DNA of 64,000 bases, from positions 2,666,001 to 2,730,000 of the forward strand of contig NZ_CP071870.1 of NCBI RefSeq assembly GCF_017569205.1, written 5' to 3'. Source of the DNA: Propioniciclava sp. MC1595 (GTDB taxonomy: Bacteria; Actinomycetota; Actinomycetes; Propionibacteriales; Propionibacteriaceae). This document shows positions 30,501 to 41,418 of the stretch, in pieces. The notes below the pieces were generated by a model. That model was given only the letters and a program-made list of their open reading frames with translations, searched no databases and had not been told where the DNA came from. The position numbers and the translations under genes are program-made. How positions within the stretch are numbered: the first letter of the stretch is position 1; the number at the start of each line of letters is the position of its first letter.

Positions 30501-31487
30501 GTGCGCGTCGCGATCGGCGGCGCCGACGTGCTGGACGAGTCGCTGCGCGACCTGGGCCAGGCATGGGACGAGGTCTCGTGGCGGATCGCCGCCCTGCGCG
30601 ACAACCCGGAGTGCGCGGACGCCGAGCACGCGGGCTTCGCGTCCGACGACGACCCCGGCCTGCACGTGGAGACGACGTTCGACGTGCGCGAGGACGTCGC
30701 CGCCCCGTTCGTGAACACCGGCGCCCGGCCGAAGGTGGCGATCCTGCGCGAGCAGGGCGTGAACAGCCACGTCGAGACCGCGTTCGCGTTCGACCGCGCC
30801 GGTTTCGACGCGTGGGACGTCCACATGACCGACCTGCAGAGCGGCCGCTTCGACCTGGGCGACGCCGTCGGGCTCGTCGCGGTGGGCGGCTTCTCCTACG
30901 GCGACACGCTGGGGGCCGGTGAGGGCTGGGCGCGCTCGATCCTGTTCAACCCGGCGCTGACCGAGGCGTTCGGCGCGTTCTTCGCCCGCGAGGACACCTT
31001 CGGGCTGGGCATCTGCAACGGCTGCCAGATGTTCGGGGCGCTGGCCGACCTGATCCCGGGCGCCGAGGCGTGGCCGCTGTTCCGCCGCAACTCCTCCGAG
31101 CAGTTCGAGGCGCGCCTGTCGCTGGTCGAGGTGCTGGAGTCGCCGTCGATCTTCACCGGCGGCATGGCGGGCTCGCGCATCCCGATCGCGGTGTCGCACG
31201 GCGAGGGCCGCGCGGACTTCACCGCGCGCGGTGACGAGGGTGCCGTCCAGCGGGCGATGCGGTTCGTCGACCACCACGGCAACCCGACCGAGGCGTACCC
31301 GGCCAACCCGAACGGCTCGGTCGCCGGCCTCACCGCCGTCACCACGCCCGACGGCCGGTTCACCGCGATGATGCCCCACCCCGAGCGGGTGCTCCGCAAC
31401 ATCCAGATGAGCTGGACCAGCGGCTCCGCCGACGAGGCCAGCCCTTGGCTGCGGATGTTCCGCAATGCCCGCGCGCACGTGGGCTGA
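27531..31487 (+). CDS. purL: Phosphoribosylformylglycinamidine synthase, single-chain large type
   Basis: Fourth step of purine synthesis: FGAR, glutamine and ATP to FGAM. At 1318 residues it fuses the PurS-like, PurL and glutaminase parts. Landmarks: [73 protein letters not shown], and a C-terminal class I glutaminase with nucleophile Cys1162 in [12 protein letters not shown] and His in [11 protein letters not shown]. Many actinobacteria use separate purS, purQ and purL; this form closely resembles the gammaproteobacterial enzyme along its whole length, from memory of the E. coli sequence. It lies in an interruption of the mfd-pth block. The ATG follows GGAGG. Confidence 0.96.
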   Translation: MAPAPDQVDTTAASHHYDLMVVPGGSALPAFRATSLVARLQAVAPQVTGISARYVHLVASDEALSDADVETLARILEYGPPADPAPDAGAATASMVVAPRLGTISPWASKATDIVHNCGIDVHRVERVTEYTLTLDAPLTGEQAEACAAILHDRMTESVLDSREAATEVFAEKDAEPMAHVDVLGHGREALVEANSAFGLALSEDEIDYLVDAFTGLDRNPTDVELMMFAQANSEHCRHKIFNADFVIDGVPQDSSLFGMIRHTERVAGGLANGTIVAYKDNSSIMAGGQATRFVPEPDAAYAAPAPYAERPGEVHVLMKVETHNHPTAISPFPGAATGSGGEIRDEGATGRGSQPKAGLTGFVVSNLNLPGTDEPWEAEQYGAPAHIASPLEITTDAPLGAAAFNNEFGRPGLGGFFRVYEQTVDGVRRGYHKPIMSAGGLGAISAEQTEKVVFGEGSLLIQLGGPGMRIGMGGGAASSMAAGTNAAELDFDSVQRGNPEMERRAQEVINACWALGADNPILAIHDVGAGGLSNAFPELVNDAGMGARFDLDAVPLEESGLAPKEVWCNESQERYVLAIAPESLERFRAICARERAPFAVVGRAFDDGELVVADDAIDAGPGDDPAVDMPLFTLLGKPPRMTRDVTRVERSAPALDLARFDDADAVREAAYAVLRHPSVASKRFLITIGDRTVGGLSHRDQMVGPWQVPVADVAVTLTDHIGFAGQAMSSGERMPLASVDAPASGRMAVGEAITNLLAAPITLNRVKLSANWMAACGEPGEDAALYDTVRAVGLELCPALGVSIPVGKDSLSMRTKWSADGEDKQVTSPVSLVVSAFASLADVRGTLTPQVGADQALLLVDLGAGADRLGGSMLAQVSGEFGGEVPDLDDPSRLVALVDAVNALRSAGLVAAYHDRSDGGLWAAAVEMGLAGATGLSLDVSSVAELFAEELGAVLAVPTASLDDALLVLAEHGLADVTVPVGSTAEGRRVRVAIGGADVLDESLRDLGQAWDEVSWRIAALRDNPECADAEHAGFASDDDPGLHVETTFDVREDVAAPFVNTGARPKVAILREQGVNSHVETAFAFDRAGFDAWDVHMTDLQSGRFDLGDAVGLVAVGGFSYGDTLGAGEGWARSILFNPALTEAFGAFFAREDTFGLGICNGCQMFGALADLIPGAEAWPLFRRNSSEQFEARLSLVEVLESPSIFTGGMAGSRIPIAVSHGEGRADFTARGDEGAVQRAMRFVDHHGNPTEAYPANPNGSVAGLTAVTTPDGRFTAMMPHPERVLRNIQMSWTSGSADEASPWLRMFRNARAHVG

Positions 31488-31534
31488 CAGGGGCAACATC
31501 CGGCCACCCCGGGCGCGACCGGGGCGGGCGGGGA

Positions 31535-31540
31535 TAGCGT
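31535..31540 (+). promoter_or_regulatory. Leaderless -10 box TAGCGT of the AEC transporter
   Basis: TAGCGT, six bases, then the GTG at 31547. Confidence 0.5.
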
Positions 31541-31546
31541 CGAGGG

Positions 31547-32506
31547 GTGCTCGACATCCTGTCGGCGACCGTGCCGATCTTCCTCGTGGTGGGCCTGGGC
31601 TTCGTGACGACCCGGCTCGGGATGTTCGAGCGCTCCGACATGTCGGTGCTCGCCCGCTACGTGGTGAAGCTCGCGCTGCCGGTGCTGATCTTCGTCAACG
31701 TCGCCGGGCGGTCCCTTGGCGAGATCCTCAACCCGACGTACCTGCTCGCCTACGCCGTCGCGGCGATGGTGATGGTCGCGCTCGGGCTCGCATGGGCCGC
31801 GGCCCGCGGCGTCCGGGGCAGCGTGCGGGCGGCGACGATCGCGTTCGCGATGAGCGGCACCAACAACGGCTTCGTGGGGTTCCCGACGTTCCTGATCGTG
31901 ATCCCGGCGTTCGCGGGGCTCGCCGTCGGCATGGACATGCTCGTCGACAACACCCTGATCATCCCGGTGGCGCTGGCCCTGTTCGAGGCGGTCTCCGGCG
32001 CCGCGACCAGCTGGGCGCGCCGCCTGCGCGACATCGTCGTGCGCGTGGTCACCCACCCGATGGTGATCGCGATCATCCTGGCCCTGCTCATGGACCCCCT
32101 CGGCATCACCCTGCCGCCCATGATCGACCGCTCGGTGAACCTCGTGGCCCAGTCGTCCTCGGCGGTGGCGCTGTTCTCGATCGGCGGCATGCTGGTCGGC
32201 CTGCGCCTGCGCGGCCAGCTGGCCGACCTCGCGGTGGCCGTCGGCGGCAAGCTCCTGGTGATGCCCGCGGTGATGCTCGGGCTCGTGCTCGCACTGCCCC
32301 TGCTCGGCCTGCCCGACCTCCCGCCCGAGCTCAAGGTGGCGGCGGTGCTCACCGGCGCCCTGCCCTCGATGTCGATCGTGGCCGCGGTGGCCGAGCAGCA
32401 CGGCGACGGCGAGTTCGGCGCGGCGTCGATGATGCTCTCCACCGCGGTGTCGTTCCTCACGATGACCGGGTGGCTGCTCGCCATGGCCGGGTTCGGCTGG
32501 CTCTGA
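31547..32506 (+). CDS. AEC family (auxin efflux carrier-like) transporter
   Basis: Membrane carrier of 319 residues with about ten helices in two inverted halves. The family pattern is visible in the opening LSATVPIFLVVGLGFVTTRL, the crossover segment SGTNNGFVGFPTFL and the second-half LFSIGGMLVGLRL and LTGALPSMSIVAAVAEQ. Bacterial members move malate, malonate or amino acids; no neighbour indicates which. It has a GTG start in leaderless position, 60 bases after purL, and is followed by the decayed MFS gene. Confidence 0.88.
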   Translation: MLDILSATVPIFLVVGLGFVTTRLGMFERSDMSVLARYVVKLALPVLIFVNVAGRSLGEILNPTYLLAYAVAAMVMVALGLAWAAARGVRGSVRAATIAFAMSGTNNGFVGFPTFLIVIPAFAGLAVGMDMLVDNTLIIPVALALFEAVSGAATSWARRLRDIVVRVVTHPMVIAIILALLMDPLGITLPPMIDRSVNLVAQSSSAVALFSIGGMLVGLRLRGQLADLAVAVGGKLLVMPAVMLGLVLALPLLGLPDLPPELKVAAVLTGALPSMSIVAAVAEQHGDGEFGAASMMLSTAVSFLTMTGWLLAMAGFGWL

Positions 32507-32590
32507 CCGGCCGCGACGCCGCCGGCTTCCGTGCACGCCACTGGCGTTGCACCGCCGGCTCCGTGCGGGAACGCCAGCTGGGTGCGGGGC

Positions 32591-32851
32591 GGCCAGCGCG
32601 ACGTCGAGGACATAGATCGCGCGACGCCCGTAGAAGTCCGACAGCTTGGCCCACAGCGGCGTGCTGATCATCTGCATGAGCACGTAGATGCTGAACAGCC
32701 ACGGCAGTTGGCGCGGGGTCAGCCCGAACTCGGCCTGGATCGCCGGCATCGCCGGCCCGATGATGGCGATGTCGAGCGCCCCCATGAGCACGCCCACGAA
32801 GAGCACCCCGAGCACCCGATTGCGCTGCTTGTCGTCCACGTCGTCCTCCAC
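32591..32851 (-). pseudogene. N-terminal remnant of a DHA2-type MFS drug transporter
   Basis: The minus-strand frame from GTG 32851 encodes about 87 residues of a drug:H+ antiporter: LFVGVLMGALDIAIIGPAMP (helix 1), LPWLFSIYVLMQMISTP (helix 2) and LWAKLSDFYGRRAIYVLDVA, the loop 2-3 motif. Homology then stops and the frame continues only as the antisense of the AEC gene, so roughly 400 residues are missing. No later fragment is seen. A TetR-type operator survives just upstream. The stretch 32507-33060 otherwise holds this remnant, a possible scar with partly repeated CGCCGGCT sequences at 32520-32560, and the carB terminator. Confidence 0.8.
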
Positions 32852-32869
32852 TTACCAACCGGTCGGTAA
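32852..32869. promoter_or_regulatory. Palindromic operator upstream of the MFS remnant
   Basis: TTACCAACCGGTCGGTAA is an 18-bp palindrome with one mismatched pair, directly before the remnant's start codon. The TTACC-ACCGGT-GGTAA form is typical of TetR-family operators beside drug exporters. The regulator gene is not present nearby. Confidence 0.65.
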
Positions 32870-33036
32870 GGAGAGCACTCCCGGACGCTCCGCCCCCTCA
32901 ACAGCCGGGTGACGACGGCGTCGTGATCGAAATGGCCCCCGACCGAGCCGGCACCGACGCCGCACACGCTCACATCGTCATGCAGCCGATCGGGTCGGGG
33001 GCCGTTCCGATCAGCACCTCACCACAACCCGGTCCT

Positions 33037-33058
33037 CCCGGGGGTGGGCAACCCCGGG
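33037..33058 (-). terminator. Hairpin after carB
   Basis: Seven-base arms CCCGGGG (33037-33043) and CCCCGGG (33052-33058) begin two bases past the carB stop on the minus strand. Confidence 0.55.
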
Positions 33059-33060
33059 CG

Positions 33061-36312
<3,252 letters not shown>

Positions 36313-36439
36313 CCGTACTCCATCCGTGCTGCAGGCGACCGTCGACCACCCTAACCCGTCGGCCCCCTCCGGCGCGGCGCTGTCCGGACGCCGACCGCGC
36401 GGACGCCCACCCGGCGAGCCGGCGGAGCGGCCGCGAGCC

Positions 36440-37039
36440 TCAGGAGTTGAAGCGGTTCTGCGCCGAGGTCAGGCCCTCGACCAGCAGCGCCTCGACCGCG
36501 TCGGCGACACGGGAGATCTCGACGGCGTAGTCCTCGCGGAGGGACGCCGGGATGGGGCGCAGCACGAAGTCGGCGGCGTCCTGGCGGCCGGGCGGGCGGC
36601 CGATGCCGAAGCGGGCCCGGAAGAAGTCTCCCGTGCCCAGGTGGGAGCGCATCGAGCGCAGCCCGTTGTGGCCGTTGTCGCCGCCGCCGAACTTCAGCCG
36701 CAGCTGGCCGAAGTCGAGGTCGAGCTCGTCGTGGACCGCCACGACGTGGTCGGGGTCGATCTTGAAGAAGGCGCACGCCTTGGCCACGGCGGCGCCCGAC
36801 TCGTTCATGAAGGTGCGCGGCTTGAGCAGCACGACGCGTTGCGCGTCGGCGCCCACGCCGCCGAAGCCGGACGCGGCCACGCGCGTCTCGCACACGTCAC
36901 CACGCATCCCGCGCGGTGCCGTGAACGGGGTGCGCGCCCGCGCGGCCAACTCGTCGGCGACCATGAAGCCGACGTTGTGCCGCGTGGACGCGTAGGTCGG
37001 GCCCGGGTTCCCGAGCCCGACCACGAGCCATGCAGCCAA
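36440..37039 (-). CDS. pth: Peptidyl-tRNA hydrolase
   Basis: Releases peptides from stray peptidyl-tRNA. The 199-residue protein opens WLVVGLGNPGPTYASTRHNVGF with catalytic His21, followed by TFMNESGAA and VAVHDELDLDFGQLRLK, then GGGDNGHNGLRSM, all diagnostic of bacterial Pth. The start is a TTG at 37039 with GGAG nine bases upstream; it lies six bases after the rplY stop, so the two are probably co-transcribed. In this block carB follows after a 127-bp gap, where no feature stands out. Confidence 0.95.
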   Translation of the reverse strand: MAAWLVVGLGNPGPTYASTRHNVGFMVADELAARARTPFTAPRGMRGDVCETRVAASGFGGVGADAQRVVLLKPRTFMNESGAAVAKACAFFKIDPDHVVAVHDELDLDFGQLRLKFGGGDNGHNGLRSMRSHLGTGDFFRARFGIGRPPGRQDAADFVLRPIPASLREDYAVEISRVADAVEALLVEGLTSAQNRFNS

Positions 37040-37045
37040 GGTGGA

Positions 37046-37669
37046 CTACTCCGCCTCGTCCTCGGCGGCTTCCTCGGCGGGGGCCTCGCCGGCGTCGCCC
37101 TCGAGGGACGCCTCCAGGGCCTCCTCCGTGATCGGGGCGGCGACGGAGAGGATCAGGTCCTCGGGCTCGCCCGGGAAGACCGCACCCTCGGGCAGGTTCA
37201 GGTCGCCGGCGGTGATCTGCTGGCCGACCTCGAGCGCCGAGACCTCGATCTCGATCTGCGCGGGGATGTTGGTGGCCTCGGCCTCGAGGGTGATGGTCTG
37301 CTGGTCCATCGTCACGATGCCCTCCTTGACCTCACCGAGGATGACGAGCGGCACCTCGACGGTGACCTTCTCGCCCTTCCTCACGATGAGCAGGTCGACG
37401 TGCTCGAGGAAGCCCTTGAGCGGGTCGCGCTGCACCTGCTTGGGCAGGGCGAGCTGGGCCTTGCCGCCGTCGATCGTGATCGACAGCAGGGCGTTGGCGG
37501 CGCGCAGCGCGAGCAGCGACTCGTGGCCCGGGAGGGCGATGTGGACGGGGTCGGTGCCGTGGCCGTAGATGACCGCGGGGACCTTGCCCTCGCGGCGCAG
37601 GCGGCGCGAGGCACCCTTGCCGAACTCGGTGCGCGAGTCGGCGGCGAGCTTGATCTCGTTGGACGACAT
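37046..37669 (-). CDS. rplY: 50S ribosomal protein L25/general stress protein Ctc
   Basis: 5S rRNA-binding ribosomal protein of 207 residues in the long (CTC) form. The N-terminal L25 domain starts IKLAADSRTEFGKGASRRLR and contains KVPAVIYGHGTDPVHIAL; the C-terminal TL5-like domain is followed by an acidic Ala/Glu-rich tail (EEAAEDEAE). The ATG at 37669 follows GAGGAG. It is paired with pth as in most actinobacteria. Confidence 0.94.
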   Translation of the reverse strand: MSSNEIKLAADSRTEFGKGASRRLRREGKVPAVIYGHGTDPVHIALPGHESLLALRAANALLSITIDGGKAQLALPKQVQRDPLKGFLEHVDLLIVRKGEKVTVEVPLVILGEVKEGIVTMDQQTITLEAEATNIPAQIEIEVSALEVGQQITAGDLNLPEGAVFPGEPEDLILSVAAPITEEALEASLEGDAGEAPAEEAAEDEAE

Positions 37670-37776
37670 GTGGTTCTCCTCAACCTTGCATTTGGTGTCG
37701 GGCTGGGCAAGGGAGTCACACTCACACTCGTCGATCACGGGCTCACGGCCCCTCGCCAAGCAACCCGACCACCTTA

Positions 37777-37796
37777 CCGGACGCCTCGGCGTCCGG
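37777..37796 (-). terminator. Perfect 20-base palindromic hairpin after prs
   Basis: CCGGACGCC, two bases, then its exact complement. It lies 51 bases past the prs stop and contains the GGACGCC heptamer that recurs through the window. The segment 37670-37776 is the rplY leader region without a clear gene. Confidence 0.6.
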
Positions 37797-37846
37797 CCGA
37801 ATCGACCGGACACGCGTACCTCGTCGCAGGCTTCCGCCCGGGCCGG

Positions 37847-38827
37847 CTACAGGTGCGCGCCGTCGAAGAGGCTGGTGACCGAGCCGTCCTCGAAGATCTG
37901 CCGGATCGCCTCGGCGATCAGCGGGGCGATCGACAGCACGGTCAGCTTCGGGATGTTGAGGTCGTCGCTGATCGGCAGGGTGTTGGTGACGATGATCTCC
38001 TCGAACGCCGACTCGTTGAGCCGCTTGGCGGCCGGGCCCGACAGGATCGGGTGGGTGGCGGCGGCGATGACCTTGGCCGCTCCGTGGTCCTTCAGCGTCT
38101 GGGCCGCCGCGCAGATCGTGCCCGCCGTGTCGATCATGTCGTCGACCAGCAGGCAGACCCGGCCCTCGACGTCACCGACGACCTCGCCCACGGCCACCTC
38201 GTTGGCCTTGTTCGGGTCGCGGCGCTTGTGGATGATCGCCAGTGGGGCGCCGAGCTTGTCGGTCCACGCGTCGGCGAGGCGCACGCGGCCGGCGTCCGGC
38301 GACACGACCGTGAGGTTCTCGAGCGGGTACTTCTCCTGGATGTACTCCAGCAGCACCGGCAGGCCGATGAGGTGGTCGACGGGGCCGTCGAAGAAGCCCT
38401 GGATCTGGGAGGCGTGCAGGTCGATCGACATCAGGCGGTCGGCGCCGGCGGTCTTGTACAGGTCGGCGATCAGGCGGGCCGAGATCGGCTCGCGGCCGGC
38501 GTGCTTCTTGTCCTGGCGACCGTAGGGGTAGAACGGCGAGACGACGGTGATCCGCTTGGCGGAGGCGCGCTTGAGGGCGTCCACCATGATCAGCTGCTCC
38601 ATCAGCCACTCGTTGACGGGCGCGCAGTGGGACTGCAGCACGAAGGCGTCCGCGCCGCGCACCGACTCCTCGAAGCGCACGTAGATCTCGGAGTTCGCGT
38701 ACGTGAGGGCTCGCGTGGGCACCAGTTCGACCCCGATGAGCGACGCCACCTCTTCGGCGAGCTCGGGGAACGCGCGCCCCGAGGCGAGGATGAGGTGCTT
38801 CTCCGACTGGCGCTTGATCCCCGTCAC
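37847..38827 (-). CDS. prs: Ribose-phosphate pyrophosphokinase
   Basis: Makes PRPP from ribose 5-phosphate and ATP for purines, pyrimidines, His and Trp. The 326-residue class I enzyme has VRGADAFVLQSHCAPVNEWL, the flexible-loop motif SPFYPYGRQDKK, DLHASQIQGFF, the VVSPDAGRVR segment and the PRPP-binding loop LLVDDMIDTAGT. The GTG start overlaps the glmU stop as GTGA, so translation is coupled to glmU. It lies in the conserved order glmU-prs-rplY-pth. Confidence 0.96.
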   Translation of the reverse strand: MTGIKRQSEKHLILASGRAFPELAEEVASLIGVELVPTRALTYANSEIYVRFEESVRGADAFVLQSHCAPVNEWLMEQLIMVDALKRASAKRITVVSPFYPYGRQDKKHAGREPISARLIADLYKTAGADRLMSIDLHASQIQGFFDGPVDHLIGLPVLLEYIQEKYPLENLTVVSPDAGRVRLADAWTDKLGAPLAIIHKRRDPNKANEVAVGEVVGDVEGRVCLLVDDMIDTAGTICAAAQTLKDHGAAKVIAAATHPILSGPAAKRLNESAFEEIIVTNTLPISDDLNIPKLTVLSIAPLIAEAIRQIFEDGSVTSLFDGAHL

Positions 38828-40287
38828 GGCAGGTGCGTCCCTTCGTTGTTCTCGCTCGCGTCTGTCGCGGCCTGGTGAGTCTTCGTCCCGGCTCGTCGCG
38901 ACGCCACCCAGCCCGGGATATTACGCTGCCGTCCCCGGGCGATGGCCAGTTCACCCGGCCCCACCGCGTCCGTGAGCGCGGAACCGGCGGCAACATACGC
39001 GCCGTCGCCGACCGTGACCGGGGCCACGAGCACCGAGTTCGACCCGACGAAGCTCTCCCGGCCGACCACCGTGCGGTGCTTGGCGACCCCGTCGTAGTTG
39101 GCGACGATGACGCCCGCCCCGATGGTGGTGCCCTCGCCCACCTCGGCGTCCCCGACGTAGGAGAGGTGGGACGCCTTGGCCCCCGGCCCGAATTGGGCGT
39201 TCTTGGTCTCGACGAAGGTGCCGATCTTGCCGCCGGCGCCCAGCTCGGTGCCCGGCCGCAGGTAGGCGTACGGGCCGACGGACGCCCCGGCCCCGATCGT
39301 CGCAAGGACCACGTGGCTGCGCACCACCGTGGCGTCGGCGCCGACCTCCACGTCGAGCAGGGTCGTGTCGGGGCCGATCGTGGCGCCGCTGGCCACCGAG
39401 GTCGCCCCCTCGAGGCTGGTGCCCGGCAGGATCGTCACGTCGGACCCGAGGTCAACGGTGTCGTGCAGCCAGGTGGTGTCGGGGTCGACGATCGTGACGC
39501 CGGCCCGCTGCCACTTCTCGACGAGGCGGCGGTTGTACTCCTTGTTCAGGATGGCCAGCTGGACGCGGTCGTTGACGCCCTCGGTCTGCCAGCGGTCCGC
39601 AAGCACCATGGAGTGCACGCTGAGGCCGCGCCCGCGGGCGAACTTCACGACGTCGGTCAGGTAGAGCTCGCCCTGCGCGTTGTCGGTGGTGAGGGACGCC
39701 AGCCCCTCGCGCAGGACGTCGGCGTCGAAGACGTAGATGCCCGCGTTGATCTCGGCGATCCCGGCCTGCTCGGGGGTGCAGTCCTTCTGCTCGACGATCG
39801 CGGCGACCTGGTCGCCGTCGTCGTCGCGGACGATGCGGCCGTAGCCGGTGGGGTCGTCGAGCACGGCCGTCAGGAGCGTGACGGCGTCGCCGTGGCGGCG
39901 GTGGGTCTCGACGAGTTCGAGGAGGGTCTCCCCCGTCAGCAGGGGGACGTCGCCGTAGGTCACGACGACCTCACCCCGCACGTCGGCGAGCGGGGCCAGG
40001 CCGCAGCGCACGGCGTCCCCCGTGCCGTTCTGGCTCTCCTGCACCGCCGTGACGACGTGGGGCGCGATCTCGGTGAGGTGCTCCTCGACCTGTTCCCGCT
40101 GGTGGCCGACGACCACGACCAGGTTCTGCGGGGTGAGCGCGTCGGCTGCGCTGATCGCGTGGCTCAGCATAGAGCGCCCGGCGACCTGGTGGAGGAGCTT
40201 GGACGTCTTCGACTTCATCCGTGTGCCGGCGCCGGCCGCGAGCACGACCACCCCCGCCACGCCACGCCCCTGTGCCTGATCGCTCAT
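38824..40287 (-). CDS. glmU: Bifunctional UDP-GlcNAc pyrophosphorylase/glucosamine-1-phosphate acetyltransferase
   Basis: Last two steps to UDP-N-acetylglucosamine for peptidoglycan. The N-terminal uridylyltransferase half has VVLAAGAGTRMKSKTSKLLH, QNGTGDAVRCGL and VTYGDVPLL; the C-terminal half (from about residue 255) is a left-handed beta-helix with hexapeptide repeats and GPYAYLRPGTELGAGGKIGT then FVETKNAQFGPGAKASHLSY. Length 487 is normal. ATG 40287 follows AGGAGAG by seven bases, with TAGGAT (40324-40329) as a likely -10 box. It heads the glmU-prs unit. Confidence 0.96.
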   Translation of the reverse strand: MSDQAQGRGVAGVVVLAAGAGTRMKSKTSKLLHQVAGRSMLSHAISAADALTPQNLVVVVGHQREQVEEHLTEIAPHVVTAVQESQNGTGDAVRCGLAPLADVRGEVVVTYGDVPLLTGETLLELVETHRRHGDAVTLLTAVLDDPTGYGRIVRDDDGDQVAAIVEQKDCTPEQAGIAEINAGIYVFDADVLREGLASLTTDNAQGELYLTDVVKFARGRGLSVHSMVLADRWQTEGVNDRVQLAILNKEYNRRLVEKWQRAGVTIVDPDTTWLHDTVDLGSDVTILPGTSLEGATSVASGATIGPDTTLLDVEVGADATVVRSHVVLATIGAGASVGPYAYLRPGTELGAGGKIGTFVETKNAQFGPGAKASHLSYVGDAEVGEGTTIGAGVIVANYDGVAKHRTVVGRESFVGSNSVLVAPVTVGDGAYVAAGSALTDAVGPGELAIARGRQRNIPGWVASRRAGTKTHQAATDASENNEGTHLP

Positions 40288-40358
40288 CGCCCGCTCTCCT
40301 GATGGGTTGGTGCAACGCCCGTCATCCTAGCGAGAGTCACCCCACCCCGCGTGACCCG

Positions 40359-40517
40359 TCAGGGGACGGGCGTGAGGCCGACCGGCCAGGCGGACCGGCC
40401 GCCGGGCAGGCCGAGCAGCGGGCGGAGCAGGCGCTCGACCGGGCGCTGCAGGTAGCGGACACCGGCGTGGTCGCTCGGCCCCAGGCGCGGGACGAGCAGC
40501 GCCCGCGTCCCGGCCAT
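40359..40517 (-). CDS. Small hypothetical protein (52 residues)
   Basis: An ATG at 40517 preceded by GGAGGGGG with four bases of spacing opens a 52-codon frame ending at 40359, between the tRNA-Gln and glmU genes. The product is basic and Leu/Pro/Arg-rich (HAGVRYLQRPVERLLRPLLG). It has no recognised domain. The strong ribosome-binding site is the only support, and chance frames are common at this GC content. It covers part of the 432-bp gap 40288-40719. Confidence 0.35.
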   Translation of the reverse strand: MAGTRALLVPRLGPSDHAGVRYLQRPVERLLRPLLGLPGGRSAWPVGLTPVP

Positions 40518-40547
40518 GCGTCCCCCTCCAGCACCGTCGACGTGCAG

Positions 40548-40626
40548 CACCCCGGGAAGGAGTCGAACCTTCGTCGCTAGTCCTGATTCAAAGTCAGGCG
40601 GGCCCTGCCGACAGACCAACCGGGGT
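40548..40626 (-). tRNA. tRNA-Gln-like (anticodon TTG) with unusual variable region
   Basis: On the minus strand the acceptor ACCCCGG pairs with CCGGGGT, the anticodon stem CCTGA-CTTTGAA-TCAGG gives anticodon TTG (codon CAA), and the T-arm is GAAGG-TTCGACT-CCTTC. The D-arm (GGTC, nine-base loop, GGCC) is followed by two joining bases, and the variable region ACTAGCGAC is nine bases instead of the usual five. The sequence continues GCTG rather than CCA. A1-T72 differs from the weak U1-A72 pair of typical tRNA-Gln. The position, between glmU and a TetR gene, is one where I recall a tRNA-Gln in other actinobacteria, which supports the call. Confidence 0.7.
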
Positions 40627-40627
40627 T

Positions 40628-40646
40628 CGGACGCCGTGGGCGTCCG
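40628..40646. repeat. Inverted repeat of the CGGACGCC motif
   Basis: CGGACGCC, GTG, then GGCGTCCG, directly upstream of the tRNA on its own strand. It may belong to the promoter region or be another instance of the recurring GGACGCC motif. Confidence 0.6.
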
Positions 40647-40719
40647 GCTGCCCAGTCTAGGCCACGGGACGCCGGCCGGCCCATTGGCGCGTTTCGCCCG
40701 CACGCGAGAGACTGGGTCG

Positions 40720-41412
40720 GTGACCTCCGCCAACACCTCCACCGCGCGTGCCCGCCGCGGGCGCGTGCGGATGACGCGCGCCGAGCGCCGCGAGCAGCTG
40801 ATCGAGGTCGCCCGCGGGCTCTTCGCCGACAAGGGGCTCGACGGCACGAGCGTGGAGGAGATCGCCGCCCGCGCCGAGGTCAGCAAGCCGGTGGTGTACG
40901 AGCACTTCGGCGGCAAGGAGGGCCTCTACGACGTCGTCGTCGACCGCGAGGTGCGCCGTCTGCACGACGCGATCTACGCCGCGATCAGCCGGCCCCACAC
41001 CGACCCGCGCTCGCTGATCGAGCTCGGCACGCTGGCCCTGCTCGACTACATCGAGGAGGAGCCGGACGGGTTCCGCATCATCAGCCGCGACTCCTCGCCC
41101 TACTCGCAGGGCGGCACCTTCCAGACGATCCTGTCCAGCATCGCCAGCCGGGTCGAAGGCCTGCTGGCCGCGCAGTTCCAGCGCCGCGGCTTCGACCCGG
41201 GCACCGCCCCCCTGTACTCGCAGATGCTGGTCGGGCTGGTCGCGCTGGCCGGCCAGTGGTGGGTGGAGTCCCGCGAGGAGACGACGCTGACCAAGCCGCA
41301 GGTCGCCGCCCACCTGGTGAACCTGACCTGGCACGGCATGCAGCGGCTCCACCCGCAGCCGAGCCTCCGCGTGGTCGAGGCGCCCCCCGAGGCGGGCGGC
41401 TTCGAGATCTGA
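40720..41412 (+). CDS. TetR family transcriptional regulator
   Basis: A 230-residue repressor-type protein. The N-terminal helix-turn-helix reads RREQLIEVARGLFADKGLDG then TSVEEIAARAEVSKPVVYEH with FGGKEGLYDVVV, the TetR_N signature. The C-terminal ~150 residues form the ligand and dimer domain. It is preceded by a basic arm. GTG 40720 lies six bases after GAGACT; an internal ATG at 40771 is possible. It sits between the tRNA and ispE, the place occupied by the TetR gene Rv1019 in M. tuberculosis as I recall. Its targets are unknown; palindromes at 13018 and 32852 are the only candidate TetR-type operators I saw. Confidence 0.9.
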   Translation: MTSANTSTARARRGRVRMTRAERREQLIEVARGLFADKGLDGTSVEEIAARAEVSKPVVYEHFGGKEGLYDVVVDREVRRLHDAIYAAISRPHTDPRSLIELGTLALLDYIEEEPDGFRIISRDSSPYSQGGTFQTILSSIASRVEGLLAAQFQRRGFDPGTAPLYSQMLVGLVALAGQWWVESREETTLTKPQVAAHLVNLTWHGMQRLHPQPSLRVVEAPPEAGGFEI

Positions 41413-41418
41413 GCCCGC

